From contig NZ_BMVW01000001.1 of NCBI RefSeq assembly GCF_014650915.1, positions 1,316,093-1,380,092 of the forward strand: a stretch of DNA of 64,000 bases, given 5' to 3'. Shown here in pieces: positions 9,357-17,874 of this stretch; the first letter of the stretch is position 1, and every line of letters begins with the position of its first letter. Below the pieces are notes generated by a model. It was not told where the DNA came from, did not search any database, and saw only the letters and a program-made list of their open reading frames with translations. The stretch comes from Streptomyces poonensis. GTDB lineage: Bacteria > Actinomycetota > Actinomycetes > Streptomycetales > Streptomycetaceae. The position numbers and the translations under genes were made by a program.

Positions 9357-10055
9357 GTGGCGGTGGGATCCTCTCGGATCGCCTCTCGGACCGCGGCTGA
9401 CGGCGAGGTGACGGACGGACTGCGGGTGGACGCCCGGCGCAATCGGGAGCGGATCCTCACCGCCGCCCGCGAGGTGTTCGCCGAGCGCGGTATCGACGCG
9501 CCGATGGCCACCGTGGCCAGGCGGGCCGGAGTCGGCGTGGCGACCTTGTACCGGCGCTTCCCGACCCGGGACGACCTGGTGCGGGCCGCCTTCGCGCGGC
9601 AGATGGACCTGTGCGGCCGGGTGCTCGCGGAGGCCGTCGACGACCCCGACCCGTGGCACGGCTTCCGGCGGCTGATCGAGACGGTCTGCGCGCTGCAGCA
9701 GGAGGAGCGGGGGTTCCCCGCCGCGTTCCTCCTCGCCTTCCCGGACACCACGCAGGAGCACACACGGGCGTGTGAACACGGGGAACGGGCCTTCGCCACC
9801 CTGGTCCGCAGGGCCCAGGCGGCGGGCGCTCTACGGCCCGACTTCCACCCCTCGGACCTCCTCGTGATGCTGCTGGCCAACTGCGGTCTGGTGGCGGCGC
9901 TGCCCGGGGACGGCGCGGCGTCCGGGCGGCTGGTGGCCTACCTCCTCGAAGCGTTCCGCGCCGAGCCCGCCCGCGGTGCGCTGCCCCCGCCGAGCGCGGT
10001 CCGCCTGCGCGACTTCAGCGGGCCGTTCCCGAAGGAGCTCCGCCGCGAGTGCTGA
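9357..10055 (+). CDS. TetR-family transcriptional repressor
   Basis: A 232-residue regulator. The helix-turn-helix is at about residues 25-70: RRNRERILTAAREVFAERG, then MATVARRAGVGVATLYRRFP. The C-terminal ligand domain (about 75-210) has the helices expected for a dimeric TetR. It starts with GTG at 9357 after a GGAGG site. Divergent from the MDR oxidoreductase over a palindrome, it most likely represses both genes and releases DNA on binding the enzyme's substrate or a related hydrophobic compound. The last 41 bases overlap the convergent FAD/Fe-S dehydrogenase gene. Confidence 0.9.
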   Translation: MAVGSSRIASRTAADGEVTDGLRVDARRNRERILTAAREVFAERGIDAPMATVARRAGVGVATLYRRFPTRDDLVRAAFARQMDLCGRVLAEAVDDPDPWHGFRRLIETVCALQQEERGFPAAFLLAFPDTTQEHTRACEHGERAFATLVRRAQAAGALRPDFHPSDLLVMLLANCGLVAALPGDGAASGRLVAYLLEAFRAEPARGALPPPSAVRLRDFSGPFPKELRREC

Positions 10056-12939
10056 GAGCCTCCGCCAGTACCTCCGCCAGGTGCCGTGCCCGCACCCCCG
10101 CCAGCTGCTCCACCTGCGTGCGGCACGAGAAACCGTCCGCCAGTACCACCGCGCCCACCGCGCCGGTGCCCGTGGTCGCCGCGCGTACCGCCGGTAGCAG
10201 TCGCTCCTCCGCGCACGCCGTCGAGACCTCGTAGTGCCCCGCCTCGAAGCCGAAGTTGCCCGCCAGGCCGCAGCACCCGTCCACCAACTCGCCGTGCAGA
10301 CCCGCCGCTTCGCGCAGGCGTCGGTCGGCCGCGTCGCCCAGGACCGCGTGCTGGTGGCAGTGGGTCTGGCCGGTGACCGGGCGGTCGACGCGGGGCGGGG
10401 TCCAGTGCGAGGCGTACTGCTCCAGGGTCTCCGCGAAGGTCCGTACGCGCGCCGCCAGTCGAGCCGCCCTCGGGTCGTCGTGCAGCAGTTCCCGCAGGTC
10501 CGAGCGGAGCGCCGCCGCGCAGCTCGGCTCCAGGACGACGACCGGGGCGTCGGTGTCCAGGACCGGTTCCATGAGGTCAAGGGTGCGGCGCAGGACCGTA
10601 CGGGCGCGGTCCAGCTGGCCCGTCGAGATGTACGTCAGGCCGCAGCAGACACCGCCCCCACGCACCGTCGGCGGCAGCTCGACCGTCAGGCCCGCCGCCC
10701 CTAGGACCCGTACGGCCGCCCGGCCCACCGAGGGCGACAGGTGTTCCGTGAACGTGTCCGGCCAGAGGATCACCACCTGGCCCTGGCCCCGGCCGCCCCG
10801 GTCAGCGTCGGCACCGCCCTTCCGCGCCCACCACCTGGTGAACGGCTCCCGGGCCAGGTGCGGGATCTGCCGTTCCGGTGCGATGCCGCCGAGCCGTTTG
10901 GCGAGGGCCGCGAGCGGCCTCACGCGCGCGAGGGCGTTGGACAGCCCGGCCGAGCGCGTACGGGCGACCAGGCGGAGCCACCTCGGCAGCCACCCCATCG
11001 CGTAGTGCGCCGCCGGGCGGCGCCGGCCCTCGTAGTGGTGGTGCAGGAACTCCGCCTTGTACGTGGCCATGTCGACGCCGACCGGGCAGTCCGAGCGGCA
11101 GCCCTTGCAGGACAGGCACAGGTCGAGGGCGTCGCGGACCTCCGTCGAGCGCCAGCCGTCGGTCACCACCTCGCCCGCCAGCATCTCGTGCAGGAGCCGG
11201 GCGCGGCCCCTGGTGGAGTGCTCCTCCTCGCCGGTCGCGCGGAAGGACGGGCACATGACGCCACCCGGACCAGGTGTCGTGGTACGGCACTTGGCGACGC
11301 CCACGCAGCGGCGTACGGCCGCGCCGAAGTCACCGCCGTCCTCCGGGTAACCGAAGGCGACGTCGACCGGCTCGCGCGGCAGGACGGCGAAGCGGAGGTT
11401 CGCGTCCAGCGGGGACGGGCGGACCAGCATTCCCGGGTTGAGCAGGTCGTCCGGGTCCCAGACCCCCTTCACCCGCTCGAAGAGATCGATGACCTCGGGG
11501 CCGTACATCCGCGGCAGCAGCTCCGCCCTCGCCTGGCCGTCCCCGTGCTCCCCCGAGAGCGAACCGCCGTGGGAGACCACCAGGTCCGCGAGTTCCTCCG
11601 AGAAGCGGCGGAAGCGGGCCACCCCGGGTTCCGTCAGGAGGTCGAAGTCGATGCGGACGTGGATGCAGCCGTCGCCGAAGTGGCCGTACGGCGTGCCGCG
11701 CAGGCCGTACTCGGCGAGCAGGAGGCGGAAGTCCTTCAGGTACGCGCCCAGCCGCGCCGGCGGGACCGCGCAGTCCTCCCAGCCGGGCCATGCCTCCGTG
11801 CCGTCCGGCATCCGGGTCGCCGTGCCGGACGCGTCCTCGCGGATGCGCCACAGCGTGCGCTGGGCGGCCGGGTCCGTGACCACCAGCGCGTCCAGCGCGT
11901 CCGCCGCCCGGACGATCGCCTCCCCACGCGCGCGTGCCTCCGCCTCCGAGTCGCCGCCCGTCTCCACGAACAGCCAGGCCCCGCCCCTGGGCAGCCCCGC
12001 GCCGCCGTCCGGCACCAGGTCCGCCGCCATGCCCTCCACCGTCAGCGGGCTGTACGGCAGCAGACCGGGCGCCGCCTCGGCCGCCGCGCTCTCGTCGGCG
12101 TACGCCAGCACGGCGAGCGCACGCGCGCGTGGGGCCTCGACGAGCCGTACGACGGCCTCCGACAGCAGGCCCAGCGTGCCCTCCGAGCCGCAGAACGAGC
12201 GGGCCACGTCCGCGCCGTTCTCCGGCAGCAGGGCGTCCAGCGCGTAGCCGGAGATACGGCGCGGGAGGTCCGGGAAGCCCGTACGGAGAGGGCTCAACGC
12301 GGTTCCCACCAGCGGACGCAGGCCGTCCGGGGCGCCCGCCCAGTTCCGGCCGAGGCGCAGCGCCTCGCCCCTGCCGCTGATCACCGACAGCTCCTCCACG
12401 TTGTCGGCGGTCGTGCCCCAGGCCACCGAGTGGGAGCCACAGCTGTTGTTGCCGATCATTCCGCCGAGCGTGCAGCGGCTGTGGGTGGACGGGTCGGGGC
12501 CGAAGCGCAGGCCGTGCGGGGCGGCGGCCTCCTGGAGGCGGTCGAGGACCAGGCCCGGCTGAACGACGGCGAGGCGCTGTTCCGGGTCCAGCGCGATGAT
12601 CCGGTTCATGTGACGGGTGAAGTCCAGAACCACACCTGTGCCCGTCGCCTGGCCCGCGATCGATGTGCCCCCGCCACGTGCCACCACCGGCACCCCATGC
12701 TCCCGGCACACGGACAGCGCCGCCGCCATGTCGGCCGCGTCCATGGGGGACACCACACCCAGCGGGACCCGGCGGTAGTTGGAAGCGTCCATGGTCGTGA
12801 GCGCCCGCGCGGTCGTGCCGAAGGCGACCTCGCCGTGTACGGCCGCGCGCAGCTCGGCCTGCAGCTCGGCCTGCAGCTCGGCCTGCAGCTCGGCGCGCGA
12901 CCCGGCCCGCGTTTCCCGAGACTCCCGGAGATCCTTCAT
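10015..12939 (-). CDS. FAD-linked oxidase with C-terminal Fe-S/CCG domains (D-2-hydroxyacid dehydrogenase type)
   Basis: A 974-residue fusion. The N-terminal half is a PCMH-type FAD-binding oxidase: PVVARGGGTSIAGQATG is the flavin-pyrophosphate loop, IGNNSCGSHS and CGSEGTLGLL follow, and GTPYGHFGDGCIHVR starts the FAD-oxidase C domain. After about residue 520 there is a 4Fe-4S ferredoxin pair (CLSCKGCRSDCPVGVD) and then two CCG heterodisulfide-type motifs (CCGLTYISTG, CCGLAGNFGF). This layout matches quinone-linked D-lactate or D-2-hydroxyglutarate dehydrogenases (Dld-II / YdiJ type). The N-terminus carries a repeated Ala-Glu-Leu-Gln tetrapeptide from 12-bp DNA repeats. Start ATG 12939; its ribosome site is weak. 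Substrate unproven. Confidence 0.87.
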   Translation of the reverse strand: MKDLRESRETRAGSRAELQAELQAELQAELRAAVHGEVAFGTTARALTTMDASNYRRVPLGVVSPMDAADMAAALSVCREHGVPVVARGGGTSIAGQATGTGVVLDFTRHMNRIIALDPEQRLAVVQPGLVLDRLQEAAAPHGLRFGPDPSTHSRCTLGGMIGNNSCGSHSVAWGTTADNVEELSVISGRGEALRLGRNWAGAPDGLRPLVGTALSPLRTGFPDLPRRISGYALDALLPENGADVARSFCGSEGTLGLLSEAVVRLVEAPRARALAVLAYADESAAAEAAPGLLPYSPLTVEGMAADLVPDGGAGLPRGGAWLFVETGGDSEAEARARGEAIVRAADALDALVVTDPAAQRTLWRIREDASGTATRMPDGTEAWPGWEDCAVPPARLGAYLKDFRLLLAEYGLRGTPYGHFGDGCIHVRIDFDLLTEPGVARFRRFSEELADLVVSHGGSLSGEHGDGQARAELLPRMYGPEVIDLFERVKGVWDPDDLLNPGMLVRPSPLDANLRFAVLPREPVDVAFGYPEDGGDFGAAVRRCVGVAKCRTTTPGPGGVMCPSFRATGEEEHSTRGRARLLHEMLAGEVVTDGWRSTEVRDALDLCLSCKGCRSDCPVGVDMATYKAEFLHHHYEGRRRPAAHYAMGWLPRWLRLVARTRSAGLSNALARVRPLAALAKRLGGIAPERQIPHLAREPFTRWWARKGGADADRGGRGQGQVVILWPDTFTEHLSPSVGRAAVRVLGAAGLTVELPPTVRGGGVCCGLTYISTGQLDRARTVLRRTLDLMEPVLDTDAPVVVLEPSCAAALRSDLRELLHDDPRAARLAARVRTFAETLEQYASHWTPPRVDRPVTGQTHCHQHAVLGDAADRRLREAAGLHGELVDGCCGLAGNFGFEAGHYEVSTACAEERLLPAVRAATTGTGAVGAVVLADGFSCRTQVEQLAGVRARHLAEVLAEALSTRGGAPSGTAR
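12845..12900. repeat. 12-bp in-frame tandem repeat in the dehydrogenase N-terminus
   Basis: Four near-identical copies of the 12-mer GAGCTGCAGGCC (minus strand) encode Glu-Leu-Gln-Ala repeats close to the start of the FAD/Fe-S protein. It is in frame and outside the conserved domain, so copy number could vary without loss of function. Confidence 0.75.
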
Positions 12940-13226
12940 GTGTTCAGCATGGCCTCAGCAGGGCGTCACTCGCCCGTGGGCGGCAGCTGTCGGCTGCTGG
13001 CCGAATTCCTGTAGGTGTTGATCGGATCGCGAGAAGAGGAGCAGAATCTTCCCAAGTCGATCACGAACTCTCATATAGTGACGCCCAGTTGCGCATAGGT
13101 GTCGGCTCTCGCCAGAAAGAGACTGGACGGAAGACCGGACGGACAACCGGACAGACCCAAGGACCCGCCCCGAGGGCCACCCGAGACCACGGTGAACGCC
13201 CGCGGCCCCGACCGAGGACTCGATTG

Positions 13227-15263
13227 ATGACCTCCCCCACGCTCCCCGGCGAACGCCCCACCGTCCGCAGTCTCCTACCCGCCTCTCTGCTCACCGCGGT
13301 GCTGGGCGCGCTCGCGGTCACCAGCGCGGTCGTCGTGGCGCCGGACTCCGTCCGCGTGCCCCTCGCGCTGGGCGGGAGCGCCGCGGCCCTGCTGCTGTGC
13401 GTGGCCGTCGCCATGGCCGTGCACGGGATCCAGTCGGCCCGGGTCACCCGCCGCCGGCTGGAGGCCGTCACCCAGGACGTGGGCAGGCTGGTCCAGGAGC
13501 GTGCCCTGCTGGCCGAGGATTCCCAGAAGGAGCGCGCCCGGCTGGCCGGCGAACTGACCCACGAGCGGAACCGTCTGACGGCCGAGCTGGACCAGGAGCG
13601 CGCCCGGCTGAACCGCGAGCACGCCGCCGATCGTGTCCGCCTCGTCGAGGAGCACACCGAGGAGATCGCCCGGCTGTCCGAGGAACACGCCACGGAGCTG
13701 GCCCTGCGGTCCGAGGACCACGCCGCGGAGATCACCCGGCTCTCCGAGGAACACACCGCCGAGCGCACCCGGCTCACCGAGGAGAACGCCCGGCTCACCA
13801 CGCGGCTGCGCGAGGCCACCGGCCGGCGCGCCGCCGCGCTGTCCGCGACCGCGAACGCCGCCGGCCGTATGCAGGCCCTGGCCACCAGCATGCTCGCCGA
13901 CCTCCGCGCCATGGAGGAGCGGCACACCGACGAGGACGTCCTCACCGACCTCCTCCACCTCGACCACCGCACCGCGCAGGCCGGACGGCTCGCCGACTCC
14001 ATCGCCGTACTCACGGGTGCCCGTTCGGGCCGCCGCTGGGCCCGGCCGATCGGCATGGAGTCCATCCTGCGCGGCGCCATGGGCCGGATCAGCGGCTACC
14101 AGCGCGTACGCGTCCACTCCGCCAGCGAGGCCGCCGTCGCCGGACACGCCGCCGAGGGCGTCATGCACGCACTCGCCGAACTCCTCGACAACGCCGCCAA
14201 CTTCTCTCCGCCGACCGCGGAGGTCCATGTGTACGTCGAGGAGGTGCCGGCCGGCGTCATCGTGTCCGTCGAGGACAGCGGGCTCGTCATGGGCGAGGTC
14301 CAGCTGCGCCGCGCCGAGCGGACGGTCGCGGGCGAGGGCGAGGCCGCCGAGCTCGGCGGTCTGACCGGTACCCGGCTCGGGCTCGCCGTCGTCGGCCGGC
14401 TGGCCCGCCGGTACGGCATGAAGGTCTCCTACCGGCCGTCCGCCCGCGGCGGCACGGGCGTGCTGATGCTCATCCCGCAGGACATCCTCGTACCGCAGGA
14501 CGCCACCGGTGGCTTCACCGTCCCGGCGGTCCGGACCGTCCCGGACTCTCCGGCCTCCTCGTCCTCCAGTGCCTGGGACACATCCGCCGTCCCGGCGGTG
14601 GAGGCAGCGCCGGCCGTCCCGGCCCTCCCCGCCCCACCGGCCCTCCCGGCCGACCTGACCGCCGCGCCCCTCCCGGCCACCGCGTGGCCTGCGACGCCCC
14701 CGGCGCCCTCGCCCTGGACATCAGCGACGCCAGGGGCCTCTGGGACGTATGGGGTATATGGGGCGTCCGACGCGGATCTTCCCCGGCGCCGGGCCACCCC
14801 CTCGGCGACCGGCCCTGAGACGGGTTCCGACCTGTCGTACGCCGCCTCGCTCGCCGGGACCGATCTGGACCCCGACCCGGTGCCCACCCACGAGTCCCCG
14901 GACCCCTCGGCGGACGAGGGCCCGCTCGAGCTGCCCAGGCGCCGCCGCGGCCGTACCCTCGCCGAGGCCGAACGCGCGCTGGCCGCGACACGCTCCGCCG
15001 CGCCGCGCACCCCGCCGACCCCCGAGGAGATGAAGGCGCGCGCCGCCCGCTTCAGCAGCTTCCGGCGGGCCGTCCGCAACGCCCCCGACCAGGCCACGGC
15101 CGATCCGACCACGGCCGACCCGGCCCAGGGCAGTGCCCCGGCCGTCCCCGGCACGGCCGGCCCCGACACAGCCGGCCCCGGTGCGGCCACCCCGGCCTCC
15201 AGGCCGGCCGACAACGCACCCACGACCCCCCACTCCGACCCGGAAGGCGACACCACCTCATGA
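13227..15263 (+). CDS. cvnA: Conservon histidine-kinase-like membrane protein CvnA
   Basis: A 678-residue membrane ATPase, first gene of a conservon. Two hydrophobic segments at about residues 15-70 anchor it. A long charged coiled coil follows, with repeated Arg-Leu-x-Glu-Glu-His heptads up to about residue 205. A kinase-like region carries the N-box HALAELLDNAANFSPP, the G1-like VEDSGL and GLAVVGRLARRYG. A 230-residue Pro/Ala-rich tail ends in a conserved basic patch (FSSFRRAVRN). Conservon CvnA proteins are thought to sense a signal and control a CvnB-CvnD GTPase switch. ATG 13227 is preceded by GAGGA; an in-frame ATG at 13089 would add 46 basic residues and is less likely. Its stop overlaps cvnB by ATGA. 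Confidence 0.9.
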   Translation: MTSPTLPGERPTVRSLLPASLLTAVLGALAVTSAVVVAPDSVRVPLALGGSAAALLLCVAVAMAVHGIQSARVTRRRLEAVTQDVGRLVQERALLAEDSQKERARLAGELTHERNRLTAELDQERARLNREHAADRVRLVEEHTEEIARLSEEHATELALRSEDHAAEITRLSEEHTAERTRLTEENARLTTRLREATGRRAAALSATANAAGRMQALATSMLADLRAMEERHTDEDVLTDLLHLDHRTAQAGRLADSIAVLTGARSGRRWARPIGMESILRGAMGRISGYQRVRVHSASEAAVAGHAAEGVMHALAELLDNAANFSPPTAEVHVYVEEVPAGVIVSVEDSGLVMGEVQLRRAERTVAGEGEAAELGGLTGTRLGLAVVGRLARRYGMKVSYRPSARGGTGVLMLIPQDILVPQDATGGFTVPAVRTVPDSPASSSSSAWDTSAVPAVEAAPAVPALPAPPALPADLTAAPLPATAWPATPPAPSPWTSATPGASGTYGVYGASDADLPRRRATPSATGPETGSDLSYAASLAGTDLDPDPVPTHESPDPSADEGPLELPRRRRGRTLAEAERALAATRSAAPRTPPTPEEMKARAARFSSFRRAVRNAPDQATADPTTADPAQGSAPAVPGTAGPDTAGPGAATPASRPADNAPTTPHSDPEGDTTS

Positions 15264-15667
15264 CCGGCACGACCACCGCCGACGCAAAGCTCACCTGGCT
15301 CATACAGGGCCTGTTGGAGCGCACCCCGGGCGCGCGGCACGCGCTCGTGCTGTCCCGCGACGGCCTGAAGCTGTGCCGTACCCCGGAGCTCTCCGCGGAC
15401 CAGGCGGACCAGCTCGCCGCGATCGCCGCCGGCATCCAGTCCCTGTCGCACGGCGCGTCGGTGGAGTTCGGCGACGGCACCGGGGGTGTCCGGTCGGCGA
15501 TGACCGAGTTCTACGGGGGCGTGCTGTTCATCGTCGAGGCGGGCGAGGGCGCCCATCTGGCGGTGATCACCGACGAGGACGCGGACGCCGGGCTCGTCGG
15601 GCACAACATGAGCGAACTCGTCGAGCAGCTCGGCGAGTACCTGACCGCCCGTCCCCGTATCTCATGA
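15260..15667 (+). CDS. cvnB: Conservon roadblock/LC7-domain protein CvnB
   Basis: A 135-residue Roadblock/LC7 protein: LTWLIQGLLERTPGARHALV, LSRDGLKLC, AAIAAGIQSLSHGAS and EAGEGAHLAVITDEDADAG. Roadblock proteins bind and regulate small GTPases, here presumably the CvnD product. It overlaps cvnA and cvnC by four bases each, so the set is translationally coupled. The core is standard length for the family. Confidence 0.93.
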   Translation: MTGTTTADAKLTWLIQGLLERTPGARHALVLSRDGLKLCRTPELSADQADQLAAIAAGIQSLSHGASVEFGDGTGGVRSAMTEFYGGVLFIVEAGEGAHLAVITDEDADAGLVGHNMSELVEQLGEYLTARPRIS

Positions 15668-16011
15668 GCAGGCCCGGCAGGGACGACTCCCCGGACCGCC
15701 TGTACACACTCACCGGAGGCCGCAGCCGGTCGGGATCGGACAGCCCCTTCGACCTGGTGACCCTGGTCGTCGCCGAGTGCGACCCGGTGCCCGGCATGCA
15801 GTCCGAGCACGCGGCGATCCTGCGGCTGGCCGAACGCCCCACGGCGGTCGTGGAGATCGCCGCCGAGCTCCGGCTGCCGGTCGGCATCACCAAGATCCTG
15901 CTGGCCGACCTCCTCGCGGCGGGCCGTATCAGCGCCCGCCATCCCCGTCAGGCCGCCGTACCCGACCCCGACATCCTGGAGCAGGTGCTCGTTGGACTCC
16001 GCAACCTCTAG
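15664..16011 (+). CDS. cvnC: Conservon DUF742 protein CvnC
   Basis: A 115-residue DUF742 protein. The opening RLYTLTGGRSRS and PFDLVTLVVAE, followed by EHAAILRLAERPTAVVEIAAELRLPVG and the end DILEQVLVGLRNL, are characteristic. The middle segment has a winged-helix-like look (EIAAELRLPVGITKILLADLL). In conservons CvnC is a partner of CvnB and CvnD; its biochemical role is unsettled. It overlaps cvnB by four bases and cvnD by twenty. Confidence 0.93.
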   Translation: MSRPGRDDSPDRLYTLTGGRSRSGSDSPFDLVTLVVAECDPVPGMQSEHAAILRLAERPTAVVEIAAELRLPVGITKILLADLLAAGRISARHPRQAAVPDPDILEQVLVGLRNL

Positions 16012-16654
16012 AGCGAGCGCGCCGCTCGGCGCGTCGGCCGACAACGGCCTCAAGATCGTGGTCGTCGGCGGCTTCGGTGTCGGCAAGACGACGCTGGTCC
16101 GCTCGGTCAGTGAGATCCGTCCCCTCACCACCGAGGAGACGATGACCCAGGCCGGCGCGCACGTCGACGACCTGACCGGTGTCCAGGGCAAGACCGCCAC
16201 CACCGTCGCCTTCGACTTCGGCCGCATCACGCTCGACCACCGCAATGTGCTGTACCTGTTCGGCGCGCCCGGCCAGGAGCGGTTCTGGTTCCTGTGGGAC
16301 CGCCTGTTCTCCGGGACGCTGGGCGCGGTCGTCCTCGTCGACACCCGGCGCATCGACGATTCCTGGTACGCCATCGACCGGCTGGAGAAGCACGGCACGC
16401 CGTTCGTCGTGGCCTGCAACGACTTCGGCGGCCCGGCGTTCACCCCGGAACAGGTCCGCGAGGCGCTCGACCTCGATCCGCACGTCCCGCTGGTGACCTG
16501 CGACGCGCGGTCGAGGGAGTCCAGCAAGCTCGTCCTGATCACGCTCGTCGAGCACGTCGCGACGCTGTACGCCGGTGTCGGCGCCGGTGCCGGTGCCGGT
16601 GCCGGCAGCGACCCCACCGCCCCTGCCCGAGCCTCCCGTCAGGAGCTGGTGTGA
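15992..16654 (+). CDS. cvnD: Conservon small GTPase CvnD
   Basis: A 220-residue Ras-like GTP-binding protein. The P-loop is GGFGVGKTT with K32; the switch region holds TEETMTQAG; the G3-like motif is FGAPGQERFWFLWD, in which the usual DxxG Asp is replaced by Gly-Ala, as in other CvnD proteins. The base-recognition region is VVACNDFGG. The C-terminus has a Gly-Ala repeat from GGTGCC units. The start is TTG 15992, inside the end of cvnC and preceded by GGAGC; the conserved beginning MDSATS supports it. It is coupled to the downstream P450 by a GTGA overlap. Confidence 0.92.
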   Translation: MDSATSRASAPLGASADNGLKIVVVGGFGVGKTTLVRSVSEIRPLTTEETMTQAGAHVDDLTGVQGKTATTVAFDFGRITLDHRNVLYLFGAPGQERFWFLWDRLFSGTLGAVVLVDTRRIDDSWYAIDRLEKHGTPFVVACNDFGGPAFTPEQVREALDLDPHVPLVTCDARSRESSKLVLITLVEHVATLYAGVGAGAGAGAGSDPTAPARASRQELV

Positions 16655-17874
16655 CCTCCGCCCCCATACCCCTCAGCGGTCCCCGGTTCCAGCAGGAGCC
16701 GGCCCAGCTGTACCGGGAGATGCGGCGCGAGCACGGCGCCGTGGTGCCGGTGCTGCTCGACGGCGGCATCCCCGCCTGGCTGGTGATCGGCTACCGCGAG
16801 CTGCACCAGGTGACCGGTGACCCGGCGCTGTTCAGCCGCGACTCCGACCTGTGGAACCAGTGGCCGAACATCCCCGACGACTGGCCGCTGCGGCCGATGA
16901 TCGGCCACAAGCAGCCGTCGATCCTCTACACCGTCGGTGAGCGGCACCGCGAGCGGGCCGCCATGCTCGGCAACGCGCTGAACGGCGTCGACCCGTCCGA
17001 ACTGCGCGGGCACGCCGAGCGGTTCGCCGACGAACTGATCGACGGCATCAGCCTCAAGGACGGCGCCGACCTCATCGCCGAGTACGCGATGCTGCTGCCG
17101 GTACGCGTCCTGGCCCGGCTGTTCGGCTTCGCCGACGACGAGGGCCCGGACCTGGTCACCGCCATGAACGACCTGGTCGACGGCCGGGAGCGGGCGATCG
17201 CGGGCCAGCAGCACCTGTTCGCCGCCATGACGCGGCTGGTGGCCGGGCGGAAGGCCGCGCCCGCCGACGACGTGGCGTCCCGGATGCTCGCCGACACCTC
17301 CGGGTTCACCGAGGACGAGATCGTCCAGGACCTGATGGTGATGATCACGGCGGGGCACCAGCCGACCGCCGACTGGATCGGCAACTCGCTGCGGCTGATG
17401 CTGACGGACGAGCGGTTCGCGGCCTCCCTGTTCGGCGGCCGCAACAGCATCGCCGAGGCCATGAACGAGGTGCTGTGGGAGGACACGCCCACCCGGAAGG
17501 TGGCGGGCCGCTGGGTCACCCGCGACACCCAGCTGGGCGGCCACCGCATCCGCGCCGGCGACATGGTGGTGCTCGGCCTCCAGGGCGCCAACTCCGATCC
17601 CCAGGTGCGCACCGACGGCTCGGCCCTGACCGGTGGCAACGCCGCGCACTTCTCCTTCGGCCACGGGGAGCACCGGTGCCCGTTCCCGGCGCAGGAGATC
17701 GCCGAGGTCATCGCCCGTACGGGGATCGAGGTCGTCCTGGACCGGCTGCCCGACATCGACCTGGCGGTCCCGGCCGAGTCCCTGACACGGCGCCCGTCGC
17801 CGTGGCTGCGCGGCCTGACGGAGCTGCCGGTGACGTTCACCCCGACTCCCGCCCTTGGAGGCGCGTTCGCATGA
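16651..17874 (+). CDS. Conservon cytochrome P450, CYP157-like, with altered ExxR motif
   Basis: A 407-residue P450-fold protein. The heme-binding loop is FSFGHGEHRCPFPAQE with Cys343 as thiolate ligand, and the I-helix motif is ITAGHQPTADW. The K-helix, where nearly all P450s have Glu-x-x-Arg, reads E273-V-L-W276, so the Arg is missing. Loss of ExxR is the hallmark of the CYP157 family, which occurs in Streptomyces conservons beside a CYP154. It overlaps cvnD (GTGA) and the next P450 (ATGA). It may be a redox or structural partner in the CvnA-D complex rather than a free-standing monooxygenase. Substrate unknown. Confidence 0.9.
   Translation: MTSAPIPLSGPRFQQEPAQLYREMRREHGAVVPVLLDGGIPAWLVIGYRELHQVTGDPALFSRDSDLWNQWPNIPDDWPLRPMIGHKQPSILYTVGERHRERAAMLGNALNGVDPSELRGHAERFADELIDGISLKDGADLIAEYAMLLPVRVLARLFGFADDEGPDLVTAMNDLVDGRERAIAGQQHLFAAMTRLVAGRKAAPADDVASRMLADTSGFTEDEIVQDLMVMITAGHQPTADWIGNSLRLMLTDERFAASLFGGRNSIAEAMNEVLWEDTPTRKVAGRWVTRDTQLGGHRIRAGDMVVLGLQGANSDPQVRTDGSALTGGNAAHFSFGHGEHRCPFPAQEIAEVIARTGIEVVLDRLPDIDLAVPAESLTRRPSPWLRGLTELPVTFTPTPALGGAFA

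Noticed and set aside
8250..9779. 509-residue minus-strand frame extending the MDR oxidoreductase
   Set aside because: The extra 175 residues run across the divergent TetR gene and the operator, have Arg/Gly/Pro-rich shadow composition, and the MDR family starts at 9254 with a ribosome site.
10741..13014. 757-residue plus-strand frame
   Set aside because: Antisense to the FAD/Fe-S dehydrogenase, with low-complexity Arg/Val/Gly composition and no motif.
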